Assembly (NCBI GenBank): GCA_947650285.1
Contig: CANTFL010001451.1
Location: 248,001-312,000 of the forward strand
Source: Hyaloperonospora brassicae
Taxonomy: Eukaryota > Oomycota > Peronosporomycetes > Peronosporales > Peronosporaceae
Length of the DNA stretch: 64,000 nucleotides
Direction: 5' to 3'
The position numbers and the translations under genes are program-made. The notes beneath the pieces are model-generated. The model was not told the origin of the DNA. It saw only the letters and a program-made list of their open reading frames with translations, and ran no database searches. The number at the start of each line of letters is the position of its first letter. Position 1 is the first letter of the stretch. Below are positions 1 through 10,923 of the stretch, piece after piece.

Positions 1-1052
1 TGTTCACTGAAGAGTATCCAAGGGGTGAGACCACCGTGTTGAGCCAAACTCGTTGTACCTTGGTAGATATATCAATGAGGTCAATGTAGCCTACTGGCTT
101 TACAATCAAACCTGAACGATTAGTTCCACCCCACCAATTTCGCGACGCAACCAAAGGCTGAGCGTGGGCGCATGTTAGCAGTGCGCACTCCCCGTTCTCT
201 TGGATATCGAACGTGGCATCTTTTGGGTCATGCATGCTCGTTGAAACGCAGCGAGTGTGCACGCTCGACAAACGAATCTCTACTTACCTCTGATCCATTG
301 CCGCTCCCCTTGAGCCAACATTTAGTCGATTTTCTTCTCCAAGGCAAGTTTCGATGCTACGATTGTGCATCCCACGAAGTACTACGTTTGGTCCACGACC
401 GCGTCCCACGTGGGATCCTTTTGTTGGTATTCCGAATCCAGATGGCCAGACAAAACGGCTCTAGTGCCGACACCTTGTGATGATGTATACCTCTGTGTCT
501 AAACTCGACGCTCGCTCGCTGCCGCGTGCTGCTGAGACCGACGTTTTCGGGTGACCTCGCACATGGTATTCGTGGAAAGTGCCTTCAGAACATGCCCAAA
601 GTACTCGTTCAACCCGAAAAGTGTCCATGTTTGTCTACACCTCGACTGGATCAGGATCAGTCGCAGATAACGTGCCGCAAGTCATCCATCACCTTTAGGA
701 CATCGAGCACATACTCTGGCATTACTTGGGTCTCATAGCTTGAATGAGTCGAGTCTTGTGAGCGTACGTGCTTGATACGTTTGTGGACCGAGTACAGATA
801 ATTGCAGTAAGCTTCAAGCGTTTTGGTAGACGCACTTTTCTTAGTGACCACGTGCGTTGGCCGCGTTGCTCACGATTTATGAACCAAGTAGATAGTCGAA
901 GAGCAATAGAGCAGCCAGAGTCATCTGATGGTCCTCTAGTTAGACACGTACAGATAGCTTCTTCATCACTTGGGCACACGAAGGACACCTCCTTTCACTG
1001 TACATTCCGCTTGATAGGGCCATCAGAAGTAGACTTGCACCAAGACACGATC
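1..1052. other. Upstream region with no assigned gene
   Basis: No domain is recognised here. Position 657-851 on the minus strand has a 64-codon open stretch of protein-like composition, which could be an old gene fragment, but it matches no family I know. The reading frame of the next gene stays open from about 768, so its true start or an extra 5' exon may lie in this region. Confidence 0.4.
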
Positions 1053-2724
1053 ATGCCTGAGTCACTCATCGATGGCGCGGCCTCGACAGCGGCTATCGTA
1101 CCTGAGCCTACAACTCCGATTGCTGCAGCGAACCCAGGCGAAAACAGACCAGGTTCGTTAAGAGCGACTCCGATGCCGCCACGAGGACCGAACGTTGCAA
1201 ACGTCCTTCGTGCGCCGACACTTGCTGTAGATCATTCTTTGAACCATGCACAAGGACATAGCATCTCTCCTGTTGTGGAGGAAGTATCGCTACCCTCTGG
1301 AGATGACGGACCGTTCAGCGCCAACCGCAACAGCGACATAGACAGTCAACAGAACTCCAGATCAATCTACAACACTGTCGACAACCACAACAACAGCAAC
1401 AACAATGACAAGGCCATTCATAGTCGACGTAACTCCACATCAAACAACAGTAACAACACCAACACCAGCACCAACAACAGTCACGGCTCTGTGGATCAGG
1501 AAGAAACGGCAGGCGGAAGTACGTATCATATTGCTTTTCACACTCACCTTGATCTCGCTAAGCTGTTTTTCGTTCACAGGTTTGAGCGTCGGAGTCATTG
1601 TCGGCCTCACGCTTTCGTGTGCAGTGATCCTAACACTGTTGTTAGCACTACTTTGGTGCTGTAAACGAAAGCGTCGGCGTTCCAAGTCACAGCTGAGCAT
1701 GCTCATGACGACAGCGAACACCGATTCTCCATCTCAAGGACCGATCGTAACCACGTATGCTCCTTTTCAATTCAATCGTCTGGAAAACAGCACCTCACAT
1801 CATTCATCCGCAGCACTGACGATGTGGGAAGATGAGGAGGTTGCTGCGATCCGTATTCCTTTCGAGAAGATAACTTCGACGAAGCTCATAAGCTACGGGG
1901 GAAACGGGCAAGTATACCTCGGCACATATTGCGGCGACCAAGTGGCAGTAAAGCGCTTACTTCCTGATAAACGGAAGAAGTTGCAAGAGGTCAATACCTT
2001 TCTCGCGGAGATCAAGATGATGGCGAGTGTCGAGCACCCGCGCATCGTGCGCTTTATCGGCGCAGCATGGGATTCTCTCACGGACCTCTGTGCTGTATCG
2101 GAGTTCATGCACGGTGGTGACTTGCACTCGTTGCTGAAGCGATTCGAAGAGTTTGAGAAACGGCCGCACGGATTTGACTATGACAAGGCTCGCATCGCTC
2201 TCCAAGTAGCTCATGCGTTAGTGTATTTGCACTCCCTCGCTCCAACAGTTCTTCATCGCAACCTCAAGTCCATGAATATCCTGCTGTCGTCCAAGCTAGA
2301 AGCAAAGATCACGGACTTTGGGATGGCAAGGCAGTGGAACGTCGACACGATGACTGCCGATGTGAGCACCGCATTGTGGATGGCGCCTGAGGTCGTGATG
2401 GGTGAACGCTACGATGCAAGTGCCGATATCTTCTCGTTCGGCGTCGTTCTGTCCGAGCTGGACTCGCACTTGCTGCCGTATCGCGACACGTTGTTTGTGA
2501 ACGGGCAGCAGACGTCCAACGTTGCGATATTGACGATGCTCACATCGGGTCAGCAAAGACGTATCAACTTTTCATCCAGCGTTCCATCAGAACTTGTGAA
2601 CTTAGGTCAGACGTGCGTCGACCTGGACCCCAAAGCACGTCCGAGTGCCAGTGAGCTGCTTTACCGACTGCAGACTATCTTTCGGATGTACGAGATCTAC
2701 ACTATCGGATACAACAAGTCTTAG
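1053..2724 (+). CDS. Membrane-anchored TKL protein kinase-like protein with HRN catalytic loop
   Basis: Exons 1053-1518 and 1580-2724, with a 61-bp intron (GTACGT...CACAG, phase 1), give 536 aa. The N-terminal half is low-complexity and rich in Ser, Thr and Asn, coded partly by CAA/AAC tracts near 1380-1480. One membrane segment lies at about residues 157-182, followed by a Lys/Arg-rich stop-transfer (CKRKRRR). The kinase domain spans about 247-522, with VAVK (Lys at about 280), a conserved alpha-C Glu, and DFG at about 401-403. The catalytic loop reads HRNLKS instead of HRDLKS, so the usual catalytic base Asp is Asn (codon 2260-2262). The activation segment reads ADVSTALWMAPE where its paralogue at 61658-63471 has AGVGTRRWMAPE. 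It may therefore be a pseudokinase or a decaying duplicate. No signal peptide is seen from the chosen ATG, so an upstream exon may be missing. Its closest relative in the window is at the other end. Confidence 0.75.
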
Positions 2725-4912
2725 CGTGGCACGGCGCATACATATATGTGGCCTGTCCCAAGTGACTTTACCTGCTCACCAACGTCAGTGCAATACGCGT
2801 CATGCAGCAAAAGACTCTCAACTCTCGATTGTTTGTGCCTCGCCGGCACAAAAGCAGCAGACTGTCTGATAGAATGGAGCTTCTATCTGGCAAGGCCAGC
2901 CCAATATGGTAAGCTTAGGCGCAATTGCTACCCAGCTTGAACTATTCCGGGTGCCGATGCAAACCTTTAGGTAATGCGTAACGATCTACTGTGTGGAGCG
3001 TTGGCAAGCGCAGTAAATTTACGATACTGGTCAAATGCTTTGTACCGGTCGGGCCATTCGCACGTCGATGTAGCAGAGACGAGCTCTTTAAAACGCCAAA
3101 CTAACGACGTCGCGAATAGCGTCGGCAAGTGCCGTTTTGATGTCATAAGTCAAGAAGGTCTCATATTGTATTTGTCGATGATGACACGAGTGCGGGCAGA
3201 AACGTTATTTAGCGTTTTTATGCGCCGATTGCGAGAGGGGGGCACGCTAATCATGTGTTTGTTGTGTCGAGGCGACGAGACAGCCTGATACAAAATGCAA
3301 CAGAGTCAGCCCATCACATGTCGTTGACACCAAATTAGGTCCATCTGAATAATAGCTGGATTGCTTTTATGCTCCAGTGAATGTCTTATTAAGTACGAAT
3401 GATTGGAACATTACATTCATTGGTACCATTTAACCCTGCTCCACTTATTGGTTGAATTTGCCCATTATATCGCCAACTAAGCCACTGACTGTTGTATGGA
3501 CCGCGCAATGAGTGGTGCGCAAATCAATAGCACGCATAATTATGGGATCATTTAGTCAACAAAAGAGATCAAAATATCTTGTTTTGAGATAGACGCGTAT
3601 CAGGAAAAGTAGTTTTGTATTCGAATGAAGTTGTCTTGTTCAAGTGACTGCGCTTTTCATTAACAGTATCGTAGACACGAGTCGCAAAGCATTTTTTGCA
3701 CATTGAACTGTGTAGGCTCCCATGCCTCGTCATCGGCGTAATCGCGAGGTGCATCATCGCATATGTGTGGTGCTTATCGATCATCTGTGACAAACGCCCG
3801 CAATTCTCTCGCAGGACGTAAAGCAGACGACGACGATATAGCTCTATTAGTAAAAGTCGCATGTTTGGATTAGCGTATGAACATTAAGTCTTCAGTATAG
3901 AAGGCAGATGCGTTTGCTACTTTCTTGCCTATCCAGTCTACATCTGGTAAGTGAGTTTGTGCTGCAGCTCTTGACTGCATAGCTACACTGTTCTCGACAC
4001 TAGTATTGTACGCGCTCTTCGCTTGACCGATGATTTCTTGCGCATTTGTGCAGTACTGCATTCACTCTGGATGTTAACGTACGCTCCATTCATATCGATT
4101 TTCTAGCGCACAATGCAATGTTGCCACAAATGACACCAAAGGCTCTGTATGGCTCGAGAAATAAGGAGGCGCTGGAAGTTTGCCGGGACCTCTTTGTCGC
4201 AGTGTCACATAAGAAGGGACACTGTTTTTTATACGTTCCTAGTAGTGCTAAAAAGGGGACAAACATCATGCGGCTACATTGCAAGCAGGTCAAAAGATAC
4301 GCAGTCGGTGATCATGCCATTCGGTTGGCACAAACATGTCAACGAGTAATGAAACCTTTGCAAGCACGACCGAGTGTGTAAGAGACCGTCCTTTTGCATG
4401 CAATGTCGACATGGTAAACCCGTTGACAGTCACGTGCGCACGACAGTGTTTACTTGACCATAAACAAGAGCTCGGCTCGACTCGATGCAGCGGCGAGCTC
4501 AGCAAAACATTTCTGTAACAACAACAACAACTGAAAACGCACTTCATGGAGCGAGACATATGTCTCACAAACACGAGTCTGTCAGCCGCGCACATAATGG
4601 GAACACGTCTACGCCACGAAGTTCTACTATCCATCGCATTTCCATCGCCATTCCATCACTTACTGTCATCTCTGCTGCAACAAACTGAATAATAGCGACC
4701 ACTTCCACACGCGCTCGCTCTGTCTCTTTCTCCCACATACTAAGCACAATATCTCTGTTCAGCCGTGTGCTGACCCTGTCAGCCGTAGCCATGTGTGAAA
4801 AAAACTGTAGCCATATCTTCGACCCTCTCGATCGTTTTCGCATCGAAGATGTACTGTGCCTCTCCTTCTAAGTGCGATTCAGACCAACGCAGTAGAACAC
4901 AGAACAAACTTC
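2725..4912. other. Intergenic, no gene recognised
   Basis: Several open stretches exist (for example 2974-3288 plus; 3569-3862 and 3870-4061 minus), but none has a recognisable domain, clear introns or support from neighbours. The part just before 4913 should hold the promoter and 5' leader of the cyclin gene. Confidence 0.4.
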
Positions 4913-5935
4913 ATGGACGACACTGGACGCGACGAAGCGTCGTCTTTGAGCGACCAGGAGCGCGCGACGGACACGCCGCTGCCGCTGCCACGCACACCCA
5001 TCGACGCCGGCGCGTCTGGTGCACTGAGCGAACCCTTTCCGACTCGCCACAGCGTCGTCGTTGCGCCAGGAGAGACCTTACTCCTCGACCTATCATCGTC
5101 GAGCGCCACGGGTCTGTCTGTCGCGGCAGCGCGGCCGCTCGTGCTACAAGGCACGCCGGCGTTAAAGATGTCGCAGACGTCTCCAGCCCACACTACTGCT
5201 CGAAAACGCCGTCAAAGTAGCGGTAATGGGCCGCCGGAGGTGCGGCAAACGTCGTTAGAGCGACCGCTGCTGTCGAACTCGCAGTGGGAGCGCGAGATTG
5301 CGGGCTTTGGCTCCGTGCTCAACGACGTGCTCCACTGCGTCACGAACCGGGAGCTCGTGGCTAAGACAGCCGAGTACATGGCGTCGTTCCCGCAGCACGC
5401 GCGGCGGTTCCAGATCAAGATGAAGCAGGTACCAATAAAGGACCGGCAGCAGCAGCAGCTTAAGCCACTCATTATCCCTTTGTGTTAAACCGCCACGGCC
5501 GCTACTTTCTAACCGCAGACGCACATACGCCACAGGCTCCATCTAGTCACTCAATCAGTCACGCAGTTACGCACTTACTATTGCTACTACACCTACTGCC
5601 GTCGCTACACATGGAGGATGCCAATGATGGGAAGGAGGGTTTTGGCATTGTAGGGGGTAGTATAGGTCTATATCTATATGTTTCGTGGATGTATAGTGCA
5701 CGTGTGTATTGCTGTCTGTGTTCATGCGTGGCTGGAGAGGTGGAGTGGTGCTGATGGTAGTTGTTGTTGTGGCGGTGGCGAGTATAATAGAATCGATGTC
5801 TCGTCGTAGTCTACTGTTTCTACGCTTGCAACCATTGTCGTGTTTACTCAACTAACATCTCTTGTGTTTGTCTATCTGTTTGCCTGTCTTCTGTCTGTCT
5901 TCTTCTTCTTCTTCTGTCTGTCTGTCTGTCTTCTC

Positions 5936-5970
<35 letters not shown>

Positions 5971-8438
5971 GTCTGTCTGTTTGCCTGTCTGTCTGTCCGT
6001 GTGTCTGTATAGCGAGCTCATGCTGAGAAAGCGCGGGGATTCCAGGCCAAGTTGATGCTGTTCTACGTGCTACATGAGTTTCTCAAGTCATTTGACGGAG
6101 AACGACTGGAGCAGGTGCAGCGTGAGTGGTTCCAGACAGTGGACGAAGTGCTCAATGCGTGTGCGCGAGAAATTCGCAGTGGAGACAAGCGGAGTATGGA
6201 AGAAAACCGGAAACGAGTGTTCAAGGTCAGTCGAGTTGATGCTCATGACGTGGATATGCACAGACCTACTTCTATATTGCTACGTGGATGCACTAATTGC
6301 TGTGGTAAAACTGACTTGTGTGTAGACACTTGCGCGGTGGGAAGAGCTGGAGCTGTATCCAAGGAAGATAAAGGCATGGAAAAGTGTCGTGATGGGGGAA
6401 TGCAAGCCACGCAGAGCTCCCATGTCCTTGCCGCGCAGTGAATCAGAACGACAGGCAGAAGCTCCTGACCAGCTTCAGTCGTTCGAACTGGCGCCTCCAA
6501 GCACACCTCAGCTGCAACTAGATCGGTCGAACTGCCCACTGGTCTTCGAGCGTCACAACTTTGGAAGCAAGCTCGAGGAGAAGCAGCACTGGCGTTACAC
6601 CGCTATTGCCTTCATCGACATCCTGTCGCGGTGTCTTGGCCTGAGCAGTGACATCTCGCTTACTGCGTGCACCTTCTTCCACCGCGTGTTCGACCGGGGC
6701 ATTTACGCCCGAGAGAGGTACAAATTTGCAGCAGCCTGTCTGTTTCTATCAGCCAAGGCATCGAGCAAGCGCATGAAGCTGCTGCGCATGGTACGTGTCA
6801 TGTACGACATTTTGGAGACACCGCTGTTTGCTGGCGACGAGGAGCTGTTGGAGATCGAGCGTTTGCAGCTGCTGTACTACGAGATGGAAGTGTTGCAAGG
6901 CATTGACTTCGAGCTGACTATGGACCTGCCGTTTTACTATTTGCGCCGCGTGCTGGACAAGATGCCCGAGAAGTGTACGTACCCGTGTACTGGGGTATCA
7001 CAAACGAGGCTAATGTGTTGTGTTCTTATGATCGCGGTCCTGCAGTCCGTCTCCATGTGAACGACGATGCGCAAGCAGTTCTAGAAGAATTGTACGTGGC
7101 CTTAGCTTTGTAAGTTGATGTAGACTAACTGTGATTGTTTGACTCCTGCAGGTTTTTCCTACCAGCATGTGTAGATATGTCGCCGCGGCTCATTGGCGAG
7201 AGCGCAGCTTACATTGCAACCTGGGCAAAGGGCAAAGATTTTAAGTTTAAATGGTGCAGCTCGAGTCAAGAAGACCAGCTTTTCAACGAGCGGACAGCGA
7301 GTACGTATTCTCCTTCTTATGTACTGGCAACAGGAAGCTCGTTGTGCCCATTGCTCATTTTTGTACATGTGTTACAGAGGATGTGCTTCGGTATTATCGA
7401 TCACTTCAGAAATGGAAGGACATCCAGCAGACCGAATTTGACGCGCTGGTCAAATCCTCGGCTTCGTTAGAAGGCGACAAGGCGGTAAATCTCAAGAATG
7501 CGTTTGAGCATCAGCTGGGTGGTCTACGGCTGGATCCTTCTCTTATTCTGAATGAGGCGGAGTTTACAAAAAAGACGGAGGAAGACTCAAAAGCATGGAC
7601 AAAGAGTGGTAAGAAGAATGGCAGTAGCGCATGGTCGAGCAAACAACGCGCATCTGGACGATACAAGCGAAGCGAACGCTATACAAAAAGTTACAAAGAC
7701 GATAACGAACCGCGGATCAAGGAAGAACCTTTGTCACTTGCAAGTGAGCAAGAAGGGAAAGATCGGCATGGGCACAGCAACGTTCGCAACTCTAGTCGTT
7801 ATCAGCCACCGAGTCGTAGCCGCAGCCAGAGTCGCAGCGGCAGCGGTTCGCGATATAGAAGTGGGTACACTGTAAAGCATGCCCGTGAAAACAGTCGGGC
7901 GCATAGTGGGGAGTATCGCGATCGTGACAGGTACGACTACGATGACTACGACGACTACGACGACCGAGACCGACATCGTGAACGCAGACGAGGAGAGGAC
8001 AAGTACGATTCTCGAGACCGGTCTTTTTGCGTGGACAGAGACAGCCGAGATCACGATCGATACAGCAGCCGAGACCTTGACTACCGTCGTGATCCGTCTT
8101 ACTTTGACCGCCGCGATCGGAAGAAAGATCGTCGTGGCTATCACGAGAGCGATAGCCGCAGCACGAGCCGTAGCAGCAGCCAGTCCCGAAGCCCGCGTGA
8201 TTTTTCACGAAGCAGCAGCAAGCGCCAACGAAAGTACACTAGATGTGGTCACTCGGAAAGTCGAAGTCGCAGTTCGAGCCGAAGCTACAGTCGAGATCGT
8301 AGCGAGTACTATCGGACTGAAGACACTTTGTCGTCGATGTCGTTCCGAAGTGGACGAGCGAGCAAATATGGTACTGTCCGCTCGAGTCACCGAAAAACGG
8401 AACGTCCTCGCATCAAACAAGAGCGCAGCGTGGTCTAG
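4913..8438 (+). CDS. CID-cyclin-RS fusion protein, transcriptional cyclin (K/T/L-like)
   Basis: Six exons join in frame: 4913-5428, 6046-6225, 6326-6974, 7046-7109, 7152-7300 and 7378-8438, giving 872 aa. Residues about 122-258 resemble a CTD-interacting (CID/RPR) domain: helical, with AKLMLFYVLHEFLKSF in the central helix and VFKTLARWEELELYP near the end. A cyclin fold follows at about 318-530 (HWRYTAIAFIDILSR, then RERYKFAAACLFLSAKASS). From about 658 the tail is rich in SR, RD and YDDYD repeats, as in splicing-associated cyclin L. Cyclins of this class activate CDK9, CDK12 or CDK11-type kinases acting on RNA polymerase II in the nucleus. A CID would add direct binding to the polymerase C-terminal repeats; that part is inference. 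The ATG at 4913 was chosen because it opens the Asp/Ser-rich N-terminus; a start at 4856 is in frame and possible. Intron 1 is long (617 bp); the others are 71-100 bp or shorter. Confidence 0.8.
5881..6010 (+). repeat. CTGT/TTC microsatellite in intron 1 of the cyclin gene
   Basis: Mostly tetranucleotide CTGT repeats with a short run of TTC units, all on the pyrimidine-rich strand. It ends about 35 bp before the proposed acceptor at 6044-6045, so it may double as a very long polypyrimidine tract. Length is probably variable between strains (inference). Confidence 0.9.
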
Positions 8439-9099
8439 TGGAGGACATCAGCGTGACGAGTGAGCTCCGTGGCTTTGGAGTCGATTAAGGTACGTTTGTT
8501 GGGAAAACTGTCAATGCTAATTTGTTTCACACAACTCACGTGCGCTTCACCTCGTGAACTATAGTTTCGGCTGGTCTACACACGATCGAGCAGCTGGACA
8601 AGAGCGTTGAGCTATTGAGATAGCTTGCAATGAAGCAACTCACCTGATTCCTGTCGGTGCAAAGTGATCCTGCAGCAGCTCATGTGATTGACCACCATGA
8701 CAGCAACGGGACAAGAAAGCTCATGACTGCAGTTGATGAGCAAGGCGGCTATAATGTGCGTGAAAATGTTTGACACGAGGGAGGACTAGCTTCGTGGGTT
8801 GTCGCACTAAGTTCCTTTGGCACATGCACGTCCTGCAAAAGAACTGGTTTGTTGTAGACGGTGTCGTGCAGGCTTGCATCGCTAACATGGATGAACAATA
8901 GCGAAACCCCGAGGCCGAAGGAGAGTACAGGTAGTGCATAATGTGAAGAAAATGACAGACAAATTAACACGATCGGAAACTGCGTCAAGGTCAAGGAAAA
9001 AGTTGGATGTGCTCAGTATGGAAACGGTCAGGCACGCTCACATCGGGTCGTGCTGGAGCGCTTCGTGCGCATGGATCGAGTCCGGAGAAGGAGTGTCAA
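8439..9099. other. Intergenic region between convergent genes
   Basis: It lies between the 3' ends of the cyclin gene and the minus-strand dismutase gene. A minus-strand frame at 8749-8994 begins with a hydrophobic stretch, but it has no family match and no cysteine pattern, so it is not called as a gene. Confidence 0.4.
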
Positions 9100-9852
9100 T
9101 CACTGCGGAGGTCTACTGCTCGTAGTCTGAGGTGGACCTCTGATCTGAGTCAATGGTTTGCCGACAGCGCACGCTATGCGAGGAGTGGCTTTGCCACAGA
9201 CCGCATGGAGAATTACGTTCCACTCGGGTGTGTTCTCCTCCGGCAGCGGGTAGTTGCGATCGTAGTACCTTTTGCTAACTCGTTTGCTGTCATCCAGCTT
9301 GATGCCGCCAAACTTGCCCGATAAGTCGCCTTTTTCACAAACTAGTGGGTCCTTCGCGTACGTGTCAGGACTGCAGCTGTATCCTGGAGTCTTGGCCAGA
9401 CACTCGTTTGTTCCGACAAACTCAGAATTGGGGCCGCACGCCTTCGACGGGTCATAGTGGTTGCCAGTGATGGCCAGTCCACACTGCTTGAAGGACTCGG
9501 ACTCGCGATCGTGAGGCCATTGGACATGAATGTGCCACTTGTACTCGCTCACTTCGTCGGTGCAATTGCCATCAAACGCCATGATCTCGCTCTGGTTCAC
9601 GTCGCTGAAGTCAAGTGAGAATGTGATGACCGCAAAAGTGGAGAAGGGACCGGCGTACTGCACACTAATGGTGCCACTCACGCCGCCGGAAAACTTGGGG
9701 TCGAACGTATAGACAGAGGCTGGCAGTGAGCTGCTACTGTTGTCGATGTAGCTGCTACTGCCATTGTCATGGCCATCGAAGAACAAGTCGGGCTGGGCCG
9801 TCGCCGAAGCAGCCATGACGATGCCGAGCACGACAACGTTGGAGCAGAGCAT
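9100..9852 (-). CDS. Secreted Cu/Zn-type superoxide dismutase, possibly copper-only
   Basis: 250 aa from the ATG at 9852. Residues 1-20 form a signal peptide (MLCSNVVVLGIVMAASATAQ), so the product should be secreted or surface-bound. The dismutase fold is supported by HIH (His107, His109), NHYDPSKACGP (His132), the GDLSGKFG stretch at about 175-182, and WNVILHAV with His216, followed by RIACAV, the usual C-terminal strand. These four His fit the copper ligands. I see no equivalents of the other two zinc-binding His, so a copper-only enzyme is possible. The enzyme would convert superoxide to peroxide and oxygen, for example during host oxidative defence. The open frame continues upstream to 9984 without a start typical of a signal peptide, so 9852 is preferred. 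The C-terminal 20 residues are Pro/Gln/Ser-rich. Confidence 0.82.
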   Translation of the reverse strand: MLCSNVVVLGIVMAASATAQPDLFFDGHDNGSSSYIDNSSSSLPASVYTFDPKFSGGVSGTISVQYAGPFSTFAVITFSLDFSDVNQSEIMAFDGNCTDEVSEYKWHIHVQWPHDRESESFKQCGLAITGNHYDPSKACGPNSEFVGTNECLAKTPGYSCSPDTYAKDPLVCEKGDLSGKFGGIKLDDSKRVSKRYYDRNYPLPEENTPEWNVILHAVCGKATPRIACAVGKPLTQIRGPPQTTSSRPPQ

Positions 9853-10923
9853 TCCGGTCGTCGAGAGGGTCTGCTGCGAATCAAATGGAGAAATGAGATG
9901 ACACAATGGCTGGCACAGCCTCTTCAGTGATAAGCGAACGACATACTGTTGTTGTTTGACTATCACAACGTGTCGCATTCGCAAAGTGTTTGATGTGGAT
10001 GGAACCTGATACCTCAGCGGACGTCAATACAATGTCGGGCTTCGGTACTTGCGATCAAGTCGTCTGCTTGGACAGCTGATGGCCTCCATCAGCTCGTGGA
10101 AAAGCCAAATCGAAGCTTTTTCCATTTCTTTGTCACTGCTACAGCAGCAAAGCACAAAAGCGCAGACCCCTTTGACGATCTGCACAATCCTGGAGACAGA
10201 CGGATCAGTAGCTTCAGAAATCGATGGTCACGATGGTGCACGTTGCGGGACTATTGTTTACAGTACGTGATAATAAGCTGAGACCTTTTCGTTGCTGTGA
10301 CATGTCAAGTCTTGGCTCAAGTTGAAGCTGTCTGACGTGATACGAGTTGTCACATTCGTACGACATGACCATCCTGGTTTGTTTGGACCAATTTTTGGTC
10401 CTTTGGTCGCCGCTCGACTCAGATTTTCCCAAAAGCGGCGTTGAGCAGCTTCAATGAGACGCTGTGGGCAGTGTCAGGTGCGCTAGTCGCGACGCTTGCC
10501 GCTGTGCCACACCGATTGGTACAACGACGAGCTTCACTAGCGATACGCCTTATGAGTACAGCTTCAATCGCGTGTCGTGAAAGCGAACGATGGTCACATA
10601 CCCAGTGGGATCGCAAGCGCCGGCCGACGCAGTGCCAAGTCGGTCGACAATTTGCGACCGAAATAGTCCGGATTTTTTTATGTGGACCTTTTTGTAAGCT
10701 GGACCCCTCGGCGCGCTGTCGCATTTCACAGACCGCACACTATTCTTCCCCGCCAATTGAGCTCTTTTGTTTGACGTCAGCGAGAGCGATGATTGGCCAT
10801 AATTCCGTCCAGACCTTTCCCGCGTCTTTTCCACTCGTACGCGCCAAAAGTCAAAGTCTGCGCGCTGGAGCCGCCGCGTCTTTTCGCACTTGCGCGTGCT
10901 TTTGCCACCTGCAGCAGCAGCTC
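9853..10923. promoter_or_regulatory. Divergent upstream region of the dismutase and CXC-protein genes
   Basis: About 1.07 kb between two divergent starts. It holds a perfect TGACGTCA palindrome at 10772-10779, the consensus of CREB/ATF-type bZIP sites. The frame of the CXC gene is open back to 10441, with an alternative in-frame ATG at 10789. No other gene is recognised. Confidence 0.4.

Noticed and set aside
5840..6055. Open frame over the CTGT repeat
   Set aside because: It encodes only Ser/Val/Cys/Leu simple repeats from a microsatellite lying in an intron.
8749..8994. 81-codon minus-strand frame with hydrophobic start, possible small secreted effector
   Set aside because: No RxLR, LxLFLAK or cysteine pattern, and no support for splicing. 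Kept only as a note.
10441..10923. Upstream extension of the CXC protein to 10441 or the ATG at 10789
   Set aside because: The added sequence lacks domain character and runs through promoter-like sequence with a TGACGTCA site, so the ATG at 10924 is preferred; 10789 remains possible.
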